From: Spirometra erinaceieuropaei
Taxonomy: Eukaryota; Platyhelminthes; Cestoda; Diphyllobothriidea; Diphyllobothriidae
Length of the DNA stretch: 64,000 bases
Direction: 5' to 3'
Assembly (NCBI GenBank): GCA_902702965.1
Contig: CACRXP010000012.1
Span: 1,242,388 to 1,306,387 of the forward strand
Part shown: positions 22,626-33,453 of the stretch, piece after piece
How positions within the stretch are numbered: position 1 is the first letter of the stretch
Layout: the number at the start of each line of letters is the position of its first letter
Notes under the pieces: model-generated
The model's database searches: none
Seen by the model: the letters and a program-made list of their open reading frames with translations, nothing else
What the model was told of the DNA's origin: nothing
Translations under genes and position numbers: made by a program

Positions 22626-22659
22626 CTGACGATGGCCTGCTGTACGAGACCGAAAGCTC
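22626..22659 (+). ncRNA. Hammerhead core with AGCU stem III palindrome
   Basis: CTGACGA, stem II GGCCT/AGACC (one mismatch, partner form GGTCTC/GAGACC at 21012), GAAA, GCTC: palindrome AGCU, triplet CUC. Located at the 3' end of the second-subfamily PLE. Confidence 0.7.
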
Positions 22660-22700
22660 AGACTAATACACCTACTATTCCAGAGATTGTGTGTTCATCT

Positions 22701-24030
22701 TCTTTATAATATTTGCATACACTCCAAATTTTGCCCTTCCGTAGGCATGCTGGGAGGTTTAACGTACCCTTTCGGATAGGCGTCGACTTACATACCCAAT
22801 CTGCGTATCTTTAAGCGTAATTTACACGGATGACTAGAACCATGCCCATGTCCGAGGGCAGACATGCAGAATTGCCTCAGAGAGCCATTTTGACTATCAC
22901 GTTAAAGCACTACTATTTTGCGCGGATGTGCAACAAAAAAAACATTCATTTAGTGTTTTATGCGTTTCGACACCTTGTCTGGGCTGATCACAACTTACTC
23001 AGGGTACGAAAAGTGCATCCGAACATGGCCGCACACACCCGCCCCGACTACACCATGTCTATTTACGGGCTGTATTTTTTACGCAAAACAGTCCAACACA
23101 GACGCCTTCACCGACATCCATGGAACAGACACTGTGCATTTTCAGCGTCGAAAGAAAAGCGGGGGAGGGGTGCAGTTGTGGACAGACCCACCACATGTGC
23201 CTGTTTTTCTCGGCACTCAGTGTAGCTAGCTTGCCTGAAAAACGGCGTAACTTCTTGGGCCTATAGCACGTCTCGTTTTGGCGGGCTTTTTTGTTAACCG
23301 TGTTTTATACTGTGATTGTGCGTGATTTCTAGCGTACCGACAAGTTGGACTACGGTCTCCTTCCCCCAGTCAATGCCATTAGCGAATCCTTTGCTGCACT
23401 AGAATTTCAACTTTCTCGTCACTATAGAAAGTCCTGTTGTCTTCACAGTAGGGGGGAAGTGGGGCATTGTGTCCTTTAAAACCGTTCGGCTCCTTCCATA
23501 ATGTCTCTGCGGGTCGACTTACAGGTGAGGTGGAACTGCTATACAGGAGAGTTCCTTAAACAGTTGCCTCTAACAAAGCCAGTCAATCAATTAAATTAAT
23601 TGACTGTAACATCGCGGGGAGACTTGTGAGGATGGTCTGTCGGAAAAATATCAACTTGCATGCTTCGACTAAAGTTGGTGGTTGTGTGGCGTAGAACGAT
23701 TTTCATCCCGAATTCCTGCGGAGCGTTCAGGTTGCGAGTTATTCTTACTGCCGGAACTAGTTAGCATTTCCCTCTTTCCTTAGGGAAAAGTTCCCGTTAA
23801 GAAACCCTAAGAAGACTTAAGTGCGGTAACAAAGAAAAAATAATACATGCAAACTATCTGCCCAAATATCTTTTAAATAGTACTATAAGGTAAGAAACCA
23901 AGATTAAAAAAAGAGGGAAACACAGTCGAGGCAGCGATAATCTAATGCCAACGAGAATATAATTGCATGCAAAACAAACTGGTTTTTGGATTTTTGTCTT
24001 TTTGTCCTTCTTTGAGTTGGTGGTGGTGGT
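22701..24030. other. Unassigned 1.3-kb stretch
   Basis: Overlapping frames of 89 and 131 codons at 22830-23229 in two frames of the same strand; no domain. No repeat recognised. Confidence 0.35.
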
Positions 24031-24039
24031 CGTCGTCGT

Positions 24040-24770
24040 CGATGGGAATGACTGGTCGATAACAACTAACAAGTCAGTAATGACCACTCCAGTCTCCTTT
24101 CCCTTTTTCAGGAATGTCATCCTGTTGATATGTACTTCTGCCTGCTCTGCGGCTGCTTAGGGGACTTAGGACTGAGTCCCAAAGCAAAAAGCGGGACAAA
24201 ATGTTCTCGTATCGCGATCGGTGAGCGCCCCTCTACCCTTGCATATATCCAATCTCAGCTGACAAGACAACGAATTCATGGATCACTGGTTAGGGCCTTG
24301 GAGTTTTAACCAACAGCCCGCGAGATCTAACCCCAGGAATCTCAAAATCTGGGCCTGGGTGTGGTTGCCTGGTGACTACCAATGAACCAGAAATTGTCAT
24401 GCCAGTCTCCGTTTTCTTCGTCGGAAATAAAATTCTGCCTATATCATGCGTCGTTGTGCGGCTGCTTCTCGGGCCCGAGAGAGAGCCTGTAAGGCACAAA
24501 GGAACGAGCGAGTTCCGTAAGAACGATTGGTAAGCTCCTCTCTACCACTGTATATTCCCGATCGTAATCGACAGGAAACGAGCCCATGGTTCAGTGGTAA
24601 GAGGCGTTGGACTTCTAACTAACAGGTCGCGGGTTCGAGCCTCGGGTGTTCCACACTTCGGGGTTGGGTATGACTGGCTGACGACGGCTAATAAGTTAGA
24701 AACGGTCATTCTAGTCTCCCTTGTCATTGTCGGTAATAACATCCTACACATATATGCATATATATGGTGA
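24040..24770 (+). mobile_element. SINE head-to-tail array
   Basis: A partial unit (24040-24271) is followed by tRNA-like heads at about 24272 and 24580, a spacing of about 308 bp. Each head has an A-box-like GGTTCAGTGG form and a B-box-like GGTTCGAGCC form, then GGGGTTGGGTATG, the ribozyme, TTTGTCGGTAATA and a hairpin-rich tail (GCCGCTGTGCGGC, GGGCTCGAGAGAGAGCCC). The last unit ends in an AT repeat just past the ribozyme. Resembles the tRNA-head plus hammerhead design of schistosome Sm-alpha. Confidence 0.8.
24672..24716 (+). ncRNA. SINE hammerhead ribozyme, core intact
   Basis: Stem I GACTGG/CTAGTC (one G-U pair), CTGACGA, stem II GGCT/AGTT kept by G-U pairs, GAAA, stem III CGGTCA with one mismatch in its palindrome, triplet AUU. 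Confidence 0.65.
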
Positions 24771-24984
24771 TTTCCTGTACCGGCATCGGAGGTACTAGCG
24801 TAACCACGGTAATATGTTTCACCGATATTCGGCCGCTGCATGCTACAGCTGCGAGGGGTTCGATTAATCAGTGTTTTTCGTGCGCTTTCTGATAGTTACT
24901 ACAGTTTTCAAAATTGCACCTGTTTAATTTTTTCAAAACGTTATCACTAACTTTGAGTAAATCAATCGTATGGGTAAGTATACG

Positions 24985-25278
24985 AGTCCAGGCCCCCGTC
25001 GCGCGACTGGTGAGCGCCACTCTACAGTTGTTATAATCGGTCGCAACCGACAGAAAAAGGACCCCTTGGCTCAGTGGTTAGGGGCGTTGGGCTTCTAACC
25101 AACAGTTAGCAGGACCGAGTCAGAGGTGTCCAACACCTCGGGGTTGGGTATGGTTGACTGACGACGGCTAACAAGCCGTATTAAGCGCCGCTGTGCGGCC
25201 GCTGGTTGGGCTTGAGAGAGAGTCGTAAGACACAACGGGACGAGTGGGTTTTGGAAACACGATCAGTGAGTGCCCCCT

Positions 25279-25312
<34 letters not shown>
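24985..25312 (+). mobile_element. SINE copy with internal deletion, ending in (TA)n
   Basis: Tail of an upstream unit, head at about 25059 (CTTGGCTCAGTGGTTAGGGG), body up to the ribozyme stem II, then a deletion joining directly to the GCGCCGCTGTGCGGCCGC tail. It ends in about 16 TA repeats at 25281-25312, one of the two kinds of 3' end seen for this family. Confidence 0.7.
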
Positions 25313-25318
<6 letters not shown>

Positions 25319-25544
25319 TAGAAGAGGAAGATGGGAAGGCTATCGCTAAGACCAATTGGTCCCAGCGATCGACTTCCCGTCTTCTTCTATTCAATAACCT
25401 AGGCCGCGTGTATCCCCTGTCATGCGGAATATATATATATATATGTATTCAGAAAATGGCGTACACCGATCCATTGGCTTACCGAAGCAAACAAGCTTCG
25501 TATGGGTGATAGGGGTCACGAACGGGCAACCACCTAATAGGCCG

Positions 25545-26188
25545 AAGTCGATTTTCAAATACTTTTCTGATTCCCGAATAATTTTGAACCCGACGTGCCG
25601 TTACACTTTCACTCAGGGTTTATAATCTAGAAATTATATATTTTCTGCGTGCGCAAAACCATGCATTTCTTCACAGTATTAAGAAGAAAACACATGACGT
25701 TCATAAAATGTAACAGTGGATTTGAGCCATATTGTTAACTTTACAAGCCACATTGGTAAATGCAGAAACATGACGTTTTATGAACGGTTATTTCACGATA
25801 TTAAAAAATCTCGCAATTAGAGACTTTTTGAAAACCGAATTATACCATTTCTTTGAGTATAAAATTGGAAGATGACGTCATTTTCTACCGAAAGGGCAGA
25901 TGAGTGAATATTTTTATGCGTGTTTCCAAGGAAATATGATTTGGTTTATAAGGGTATCGAAAACAAATTAGAAATATGCATGCTACATAAGTAGTAATTT
26001 TTTAGAGAGTGCGGTTTCTGCGTGTAGCCGGGAAGAAATTCGATCGAAAGCCGGCATCTTGAAGTAACTGAATTTTATAGAATTATGCTGCATGATGATT
26101 AGTTTTACATTCCTACTTAACTACTCTTTTCGAAAGGAAGACGCATTTCGGAGTTTCCGTTGACATTTTATTAGTTAGCCGCATACTG
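25545..26188. mobile_element. Foldback MITE, CAGT/TA type, truncated copy F
   Basis: Only the centre and right arm are present (CACTCAGGGTTT centre; end GTTAGCCGCATACTG followed by TA). The left arm is missing. Confidence 0.8.
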
Positions 26189-26190
26189 TA

Positions 26191-28214
26191 TATATATGAC
26201 AACGACTCATACCGCGTTCTCAACATAGGCATTAGACAAAGTCCAGACACGTGTTTTGATTATGCTTCTGCTGCTGTATAACGCACATGCGGGGCGCCTT
26301 CAGCGTCCTCTACGCTGCCTTCGGTTGTACGGACACCAAATGTGTTTTAAGCCAACAATGTAACAAATTATTACCGAAGGGATTTGAAGTTAAGTACCCG
26401 GGGCATTACTTTCTGGGGTCGGTCTCGAAAAAAAAACACTTTGCTGCATCTTCCATCTATGGTATAAAAACAGCGTCCGCTCCTTTGCCGCTTTTTATTA
26501 ACCACTGGTTTATCCTTTTTTCCACTGAGTTGTTGATCAATGATGTTTTGCATTAGCACAGTACCCCTGTCCAAAAAGCAGGTCACGCTAAGGTAACTCT
26601 AATGCATCCTGAATTGTGTCCCTCCCCGTGACACGTGCTTAGCCATCTTTGTTCCCCATTCGATTCCCATACCGCCGGACTTTCTGCTATAGAAAAGGCT
26701 ATAGTATGCTTTCTCCTCTCCAGTCTAAAGTGACAATATGAATTCGACTGTTAATTTTATCATCATTCAATAGGCAATTTGTTCTCGATAAATTCTCTTC
26801 AAGCCTTCTCTTCAAACATGGCTATTGAAATAATGTATCAAAAGATACGGGCAAGTAGGTAATTATGCCGTAGCTCAGTTTTGGTGAGAGGAGGGGAGAG
26901 TGGAAGACCGAAATTCCAGTCAGGGCGAGGGAGAAGGCGGGTCCCGGGAAAGGTAATTATATGCGGGTGGCTGGCCTGGTGGCTTTGAACCATGGCAACT
27001 GTGGGACCTGTACGAAGTTCTTCTGCGCACATAGGACCGGTTCCTGTAGCCTGATTGCATCCGCCTCTGCAGTAGCCAGTAGGCGCTGCCAAAGTAGTTT
27101 TGAATAGCTTTTCGGTCTTAAATAACTTTAATTAGATATACTGCGGTGCAGATCAGAGGACAGTCTGCAGAGAACGACCGCTCCCTCCTGCTACCCTTAA
27201 ATGCAGATCAATTCTTAAAATCGAGGCAGTAATTCCGGATGAGTTTTGGAAGTGATGGTTTTATGCAAAGATTGGAAATTCCTAAAAAAATTCCAAGGGG
27301 GTGCGTTTGAATGACTGAAACGTGTTTATCAGCAGATGTATACGAACTGAATTTACTGATCGCTGACCTTCTCAAGATTCGTGTGCTCGACCAGAAAATG
27401 GTTTATTCACCTTTACGGATTTTTGTTAAGACGTAAAGGACTACGGTTGCTCAGTAGACATAAAATAACTCCCTGCTAACCGTGGTAACTGTTCGACTTT
27501 GACTTCATTTTCCTTAATAAAACACGACGACATGTTTCAGGAAAGACGTCCTAACACCTGTGACTGGAAGGATATGCAACAAATCTCACATAAATCAGTA
27601 GTCAGGACTAGGGAGGAAGTAACCTTGTTGCCAATGTCCGTTGTCAGATGGCGCTGTCCAAACTTTCCAACTCAATTAAGCAGCATATGGGGCATGCGAG
27701 GCAAGGACTACCGTTTAAAAGACGATGCGTGGTAAGAGGAGAGCGAGAACAGTCCCGTTGGGCAGAATGCCGTGAGAAATTTTACGCATACGCAGGCTGT
27801 TTTCTTTTCCTACCAATGATGGTAATCTGACAAGTGGTCGGAAGTGGCTGTGCGACTTTCCTAGGCGTTCAGGCAGAAATGAATATCCGTGAGCGGAAGC
27901 TGCAAGTTCACGCTGGACGACCGCTGATGTCGCCAATTAATCCGGCCCTCAGAATGCACGCAAAGTATGCGCCGAAACTCATAAAATATTGACAGGCGTA
28001 CTTAAATGCCCATGCAAGGAGAAGAGGGAGGCGAGAGGCTTGATTTGCTTGCAAGAATCGAAATCAATTCTGGAAAATTGCGCGTTATCTCTGTGGCCGC
28101 CTTTTGTGATTGTGATTTTTGCTAGTGGGCTGAGAGGATGTTGGAGTAAAAGACCGTAATTGGATTAAATCTGGCATTACACTTCAAGCTAATCAGTTTT
28201 GAAACGTCGACTAG
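26191..28214. other. Unassigned 2-kb stretch
   Basis: No gene or repeat recognised. Short frames at 26287-26556 and 27499-27735 have no recognisable domain. Confidence 0.35.
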
Positions 28215-28352
28215 GCAAGATCATATTTCGTCGCCGCACTTGTAATGGGTTAGAGTTAGTAGTTAGGGGTTAAGGGTTAAGGTCAGGGATTGGGGTTAGG
28301 CGTTATGCTGGGGTTTGTCTACTGCCGGTAAGGCTATGAACTAAGACCCGAC
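28215..28352 (+). mobile_element. TIR element with telomere-like array (type B, short)
   Basis: Left AAGATCATATTTCGTCGCCG and right CTAAGACCCGACC are inverted relatives of the type B ends. The interior has seven or eight GGTTAG-like units. Confidence 0.55.
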
Positions 28353-28409
28353 CATCGATTAATTAGTATCTTCGTAAAGGCAGAATGGCATTACCGCGTC
28401 GTCCGGCGA

Positions 28410-28492
28410 GGCCTCGTAACTCAAGTGGTTAGAGCGTTGGCTGTACTAAAGCCTTCCCCTTACTGCGTGGGTTCGAATCCCACCGAGGGGCC
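28410..28492 (+). tRNA. tRNA-like gene (type II form), possible Ser; may be a SINE head
   Basis: GGCCTCG/GGGGCC acceptor pairing is near complete; A-box-like TAACTCAAGTGG; anticodon arm GGCT-GTACTAA-AGCC has a seven-base loop whose central triplet would be ACT; a long variable region; T-arm GTGGG-TTCGAAT-CCCAC is perfect with a B-box. A TTTTT run at 28496-28500 suits Pol III termination. The ACT anticodon and the D-stem mismatch argue for a pseudogene or SINE progenitor rather than a working tRNA-Ser. Confidence 0.45.
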
Positions 28493-28517
28493 GAGTTTTT
28501 CACAGCTGGGGCAGTAT

Positions 28518-28711
28518 GAAAAGACAAGGGAGACTGGAATGGCCAACTCTGGCTTATTAGTCGTAGTCGGCCAGTCATACCCGACCCCAAAGTGTGGAAC
28601 AACTGGGGCTCGATCCTGCGACCTGTTAGTTAGAAGTTCAACTCCTCTACCCACTCAGCCAGGGGCCCGTTGTCCTGTCGGCTGCGATCGGGAATGTACA
28701 GTGGTGGAGAG
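28518..28711 (-). mobile_element. SINE copy, minus orientation
   Basis: Reverse complement shows the tRNA-like head (CTGGCTGAGTGG form), GGTCGGGTATGACTGG and a ribozyme relic (28532-28576) with stem I intact but core reading CCGACTA. Followed without spacer by a plus copy. Confidence 0.7.
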
Positions 28712-29009
28712 GCGCTCGTCGACAGGACAACGAGCTCGTTTCCCAGTGATAAGAAGCGTTGGACTTATAACTAACGGGTCGCGAGGTCGAGACCTAGATG
28801 TTCCACACTTCGGGGTTGGGTATGACTGTCTGGTGTCGGCTGACAAGCCATAAATGGCCATTCCAGTCTCCCTTGTCTTTGTCGGTAATAACATTCTGCC
28901 TATATCATGCGCCGCTGTGCGGCTGATGGTTGGACCCGAGAGAGAGCCCGTAAGGCACAAGGGGACGAGGGAGTTCCGTAAGGACGATCGGTGAGCGCCC
29001 CTCTACCAC
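28712..29009 (+). mobile_element. SINE copy, plus orientation
   Basis: Head at about 28727 (TTTCCCAGTGATAAGAAGCG), ribozyme relic 28823-28868 (CTGGTGT and TAAA in the core), then the complete hairpin-rich tail to CTCTACCACAGTAT. Length close to the family unit. Confidence 0.7.
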
Positions 29010-29567
29010 AGTATCTTCGCATACTTGAGAACACAGTTAGCGATTTAAACAAGTTTTTACTTTTGACGTGGGCAATTTGACAGCTGGCAATCAGGAATCT
29101 GTGGGAAAATTGACAACGTGCACCTCTTGGGGAAAACTGAGACCCGCAATTCGCACCCCTTTTTCTGTAAACTGATCTAGTAACTTGTTGGTTGAAAAAC
29201 GTCTGTTGACTGAATTCATATTATCTCGTCAGCAGCGTACCGAGTGAGGCTATTGGAGGACTGAAATACGCACCTCATCCCCACTATAATCCTACCTCCT
29301 TGACTTTTAGTTGAGAATGACCACCGCATAACGTCCAGTCTTTAATTGCCTCCTTTTTCTCTGCTAGTCAGGGGTCTTGAGCGTTTTGAAACAATGAGCA
29401 TGTTTTAGACACAAACGGTGGGTCTCCCACACAGACATACAGTGCGACTTCAAAGAAACAACTTAATGCGTGTCTTCTTTTTGGTGAACAATATTTCCCC
29501 AGAAGAAGGCACTTTTACAAAAGACATCTAGGAGAGGTTTCTTGATCAAGAGGGCAAAGCGTCTACG
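29010..29567. other. Unassigned spacer before PLE
   Basis: No gene. The stretch at 29500-29515 (CCCAGAAGAAGGC) is the reverse complement of part of the segment in front of the related PLE relic at 11815; meaning unknown. Confidence 0.35.
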
Positions 29568-30160
29568 TCGGAGAAACTGGAAGACTGCTCCGGACGCGAA
29601 TTGACGAACACACGGCAGTGGCGCCGAGAAATGACGCCAACCATCATGTGGAGGCACGTTCGACGAGACCCGGCGGCACATTCAAGTTCGATGAGGCCGG
29701 AATTCTCGCAAGATGGGATAATCGCGTGAGCCGCAAGTTGCTTGAGTCACGATTCACAGGTCCTCACTCTATCAACAAGTGCAACGACATTCCCACTCCA
29801 TATTCCGTGCTGAGGCATAGTCTGGCCAAAGTAATTAACCACTCGGGGTGCGCGCAGGCCGGCGATCCAGATAGCCGAGCAATCAGCACGCCGGCGCTCA
29901 AGGCGGGTGATAAGATTTCAGCAATTAGCAACTTGCATGCCGGGTGTCTAGCCATTAGCGCACCAGCGGGCAACAATACTTGGAGCGGTCAATTACCATA
30001 GGTATGGGGTAGCATAGCGACTGCATCCTATAAATACTGCAACTTTCTGTGCACGAATCACCCGTTCCTATCACCGTCTCTGATGATGGGTTCAAGTGAG
30101 AATCCGAAACGTCAGGCGGATAAACCCCTTGTTCCAGCGATCGCTTCTACCTCTTATAAG
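29568..30160 (+). pseudogene. Penelope-like element, 5'-truncated: endonuclease C-terminal half plus tail
   Basis: Opens within the GIY-YIG domain as YVGETGRLLRTRIDEHTAVA and runs on as VEARSTRPGGTFKFDEAGIL, DNRVSRKLLESRFTGPHSIN, YSVLRHSLAKVINHS to a stop at about 30001. No internal stop over about 140 codons. A tail follows with CCTATAAATACTGCAAC and the hammerhead at 30080-30113, then GGCGGATAAACCCC and CCAGCGATCGC. The N-terminal half (RT and the first Y motif) is absent. Confidence 0.85.
30080..30113 (+). ncRNA. Hammerhead core (PLE type), all core bases present
   Basis: CTGATGA, stem II GGGTT/AATCC (five pairs, one G-U), GAAA, CGTC: palindrome ACGU and triplet GUC. Preceding GTCT can pair with following AGGC for stem I. 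Confidence 0.75.
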
Positions 30161-31485
30161 ATTTCTAATGTTCTCAGAAAATACTGTATTAACTTAGGCA
30201 AAGTTCTTCGAGATAGGGTTTTATAGACTCGGCGCGGAAGTTAACGTGACTATTTGAGCTGTAATTCGTCAGAACCAGCGGAATAACATCGAAGATTTGC
30301 CAACAAGCAGTTATCAACACACGAATGTCACTAGCTAAATGCCAAGACACGTGTTTCACCGATTTTTGGCCGTTGCATGTCGCAGCTGCGTAGCGTTCGG
30401 CTCATCGGTGGGTTCCCTTCTGAAAATCACTTCAATTTGTGTCAGGGGCTTTAGTCCACGTTCATTCATTCACCTCTGGGGAAATTAAAGTTTAGCCTTA
30501 AACACTGGACAATGTATCAGGAAAACACGGGGGACCCATTGGGGACCCCCCCCCCCCCCCAGCTACACAAAATGGATAAAACATGTGTCTGGATTTTGAA
30601 CTAGGGCCTACGTAAGGAGTAGGTAAATAAGTCAAGGTTTCCAGAATTAAAAGGAGAACAAACACGCTTGTATGTCCTGATTTTACCGGCACTCGGACAA
30701 ACGGTGGTAGATTCATGATTTGTACACCTGTGGGTTATTTTACAGATCAGCCCAAGTCTGACCTATGATTCAAGAGATTCCGTCGAACACGCCTATATTC
30801 GGCTTGCCTGTATAAGTTAAAAAACGCATTAGGTGTTCTTTACCATCAGACAAGCGAGCCACACTATGGCTACCAATAAGTGTATTTTGAGACTTCTAGT
30901 TGGAGTTGCAATTGGGTGGTTGTCGTTGACCTCTGTAAAAAAAGCGGCGCAAATTTTCATTTTTGTATTTAATAACTGACTACTAGTTTTGTTTTGCAAT
31001 AACCTCGTCCGGATCCGACATACCCTACTCAAGGTAAAATGCACAGCTCAAAAATCCTAAGAAAATATCCGGCGGTCTAGCCTCATGGGAATAATTGTGG
31101 AGTGTGTTGGCGTTCACGAGACCAACCTTCGAAAGGGCGCAGATAGGCATACCCTCTTCGCTTACAACCTGTCAGTAGATTTCTAACATTTTGTAAGGTG
31201 TAAATTGGTGAGATTTTTATATAAACAGAAAAGTTTAGATATCCACATAAGTTTTTCTCACATTCACTATATTCCCTCTGACATGGTTTTTGTTTGCCTT
31301 CTCAAGGCCTAAAAATTACCATGAACAAAGTCGAACGTAGTCAGTGTTCTACAAATGAGCATAACATTTTTGTAGGCCACAGTCCACGAAATGCTGTAGA
31401 AAACTGAGGTGCGGAAACGGTCTGTCAGGGAAGAGGGGGGGAGGGGAATGAACCGGAAAGTGTTAAGTTAAATAATTCTAGTTTG
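30161..31485. other. Unassigned stretch
   Basis: C-run at 30547-30560; otherwise no recognised gene or repeat. Confidence 0.35.
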
Positions 31486-31691
31486 AGTCGGATCATACTT
31501 CGCAGCCGCACCTGTAGTAAACAAACCCCAGCCGCCTGTCATGGGGACCGGTGGTAACGGGGGGTTTAACACTCGCCCCTAACCCATAACTCCTAATCCT
31601 GGCCCCTAGTCCTTAACCCCTAATTCCAACCACTTATCCCAACGCCTAACCCTAACTCCTAACAGGTGTGGCTAAGAAATAAGATCTTACC
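31486..31691 (-). mobile_element. TIR element with telomere-like array (type B)
   Basis: Left AGTCGGATCATACTTCGCAG, right AAGAAATAAGATCTTACC as inverted relatives. The interior holds the GGTGGTAACGGGGGG block, then CCCTAAC-type repeats on the plus strand, so the G-rich strand is the minus strand. Confidence 0.65.
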
Positions 31692-31789
31692 TCAAATAGC
31701 TTAGTTTGCTACCTCTCGAGAAAAGTGGGTATCGATACGAAAGTGGAAACCGCATACATATCCAGAGAAGGGGAGTATCGATAAAGGCA

Positions 31790-31924
31790 AGGGAGACCGT
31801 TGTCAGCCAGTCACACTCAGCCCCAGGTCTGAATGGCACGGGATTCGAACCCGGGTCCTTTGGTCATTGATATTTTATTAGTCCACGCTCTATCACTGAG
31901 CCAGGGGTCCGTCGTCATGTCAGT
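31790..31924 (-). mobile_element. SINE fragment with a second tRNA-like head
   Basis: Reverse complement: CCCTGGCTCAGTGATAGAGC head, a long variable segment, CCGGGTTCGAATCCCG B-box region, GACTGGCTGACAACGG and GTCTCCCTTGCC. The ribozyme is deleted from stem II to stem III. Confidence 0.6.
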
Positions 31925-32160
31925 TGTAATCAGGGATACTATGTCGGAGGAGCCACACGCAATCTCAGGTCTGAATGATATGGGTTTGGGCATGGATGGC
32001 TGACGATGACCATTCAAATCTCCTTTTTCCTCTATCTTAACCCCTTCTCCGCATATACTACTATTTGCTATGCTACCTCCTGCGAAGGTTCCAGATTGGG
32101 CCACAAGGCACAGGTGGACAAGCATGTCTCATAGCCTGGTAAGTGGGCTTCCCTTTACCA
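31925..32160 (+). mobile_element. SINE-like unit, second family, copy 1
   Basis: CCACACGCAATCTC, GGGTTTGGGCATGGATGG, CTGACGATGAC then a deletion, then CTTCTCCGCATATACTAC, CTGCGAAGGTTCCAG, GGGCCACAAGGCACAG, ending CCCTTTACCATAGTA. Matches 32256-32490 throughout. Its ribozyme lacks stems II and III. Confidence 0.65.
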
Positions 32161-32165
32161 TAGTA

Positions 32166-32255
32166 CAGTAGGTGGGCTAACTCGTGAAATATCAACCGAA
32201 ATTCCAAAATGCGTTCTCCTTTCGAAAAGATTAATTAAGTTGGTCGGGAATACTA
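32166..32255. mobile_element. Foldback MITE left-end fragment G
   Basis: TA then CAGTAGGTGGGCTAACTCGT, about 80 bp of the left arm, cut off after GATTAATTAAGT. Lies between the two second-family SINE units. Confidence 0.75.
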
Positions 32256-32490
32256 ACTATGTTGGAGGGGCCACACGCAAAGACATGGGTTTGGGCGTGG
32301 CTGGCCGACGATGACTACCAAGCCAGAATCGGCCATTCAGGTCTCCTTTCCCTCTGTCTTAATCTCCTTCTCCGCATATATACTATTTGCTATGTTACCT
32401 CCTGCGAAGGTTCCAGATCGGGCCACAAGACGCAGTTGGACAAGCATGTCTCATAGTCTGATAAGTAAGCGTCCCTTTACCATAGTATAT
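32256..32490 (+). mobile_element. SINE-like unit, second family, copy 2
   Basis: Same order as copy 1 but with the ribozyme region present (32299-32343). Ends CCCTTTACCATAGTAT. Confidence 0.65.
32299..32343 (+). ncRNA. SINE hammerhead relic, second family
   Basis: Stem I GGCTGG/CAGGTC partly paired, core CCGACGA (U4 to C), GAAT for GAAA, stem III CGGCCAT. Same 45-nt span as the main family. Probably inactive. Confidence 0.5.
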
Positions 32491-33453
32491 CTTTAGGCAA
32501 CGGTGAAATGAAGACCCCACTTAACTATCGGTAGACTGTGGAGCGTGCCATACGATAATGGTGGTAATGGGGGGTTTTTAGGGGGTGGGGCAGCACCCCA
32601 GACAGTAAATTGACGAAATGCAAGAAAACACAGGAACTTTTTAGGTCTCTGTCGAAAGTCTTATCGCACGCCTTTGTCAGGCAACGACCATGAGCATGTT
32701 AATCAAGAACTAGACAGGAAGCAAATTTTCAAAAAAATAAAGGGGTCATAGTAATTGTTTGAGGCTATGTGAAGTAATTGATGTTGGCAGTGTAGTGTCT
32801 GCAACGACCTGCAAATGAATGCCAAGTCAAAACCCCGTATGACACTATCCACAATGTATCGACAGTTAAGCAGGGTCCCTCAACCTACCGTTGCCTATGT
32901 TTATATTTGGTAACAACAAGCCTTCAAAAGTCGAATGAAGTACTATCAGGATTGCGAGTTTTTTACTGTCCGTGCCAAAGTTTTTGGTAGGATCCCTGTT
33001 GGTAGTCCTCCCGGCTAATTGCTCTACACATTGCTTACTACAACATTCGCGTCTAGCACACAACTACTGCTTCAGTTTCTAACATACATGGGACCTTAGT
33101 GGCAATAAATTATTATTTTCGGAAAATCAGAAACGCCCAACCCAATCTGGAGCTAGGATGCATTCATTCCGCAGACCGTACTCAGTATCCACGTCCGTTT
33201 TTATATCTTTCTTTCATTTTTCGCCATATTTAATTTTGGCTACGACTTTAGCAGTGGCATCAATTCGGGGCATACACTATAAACGTCGTTGACGTCTGCA
33301 CACAAGTGCCCCACCCGTATATCCCCCATTACCACCAGTCCCGTAAGATAGGGAACCCGGCGATTTCGGTACCGGGAGGGCTACCAACAGGGATCCTACC
33401 AAGTTTTTATAGAGATTCGTCATCAGGACTCCATAAATGTGGTATGTTTTCTC
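32491..33453. other. Mostly unassigned; partial telomere-element blocks
   Basis: At 32550-32580 (GGTGGTAATGGGGGGTTT) and 33305-33355 (TATCCCCCATTACCACCAG, TCCCGTAAG) are solo copies of the conserved block found inside the telomere-like TIR elements. Nothing else recognised. Confidence 0.45.

Larger units (their letters stand above)
21069..22700 (+). pseudogene. Penelope-like element, second subfamily, split by SINE insertion
   Basis: Frame from about 21070 reads EHAEQLPFLDVHVTRTPTGE, TTVYRKATST (end of RT), NGYTSSFVSRCLR, LPYMKNVSEAMERI, a GIY-YIG core VVYQIPCRDCPRHYKGQTGR with downstream EHKRAV and HKLQEGHEF, to GREL at 21705. A SINE composite occupies 21706-22383. The frame then continues LEAWVSDTNSINIHVDM to a stop at 22606, and the tail with hammerhead 22626-22659 follows. 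Removing the insertion and one target copy leaves no stop over about 280 codons, so this copy was fairly young when interrupted. RT catalytic motifs are missing (5' truncation). Confidence 0.85.

Noticed and set aside
24040..24770. CRISPR-like array
   Set aside because: Units are 308-bp tRNA-headed SINEs in a eukaryotic context, not short repeats with unique spacers.
33400..33440. Minus-strand CTGATGA near GATTCGTCATCAGGAC
   Set aside because: No stem II or GAAA follows within hammerhead spacing.
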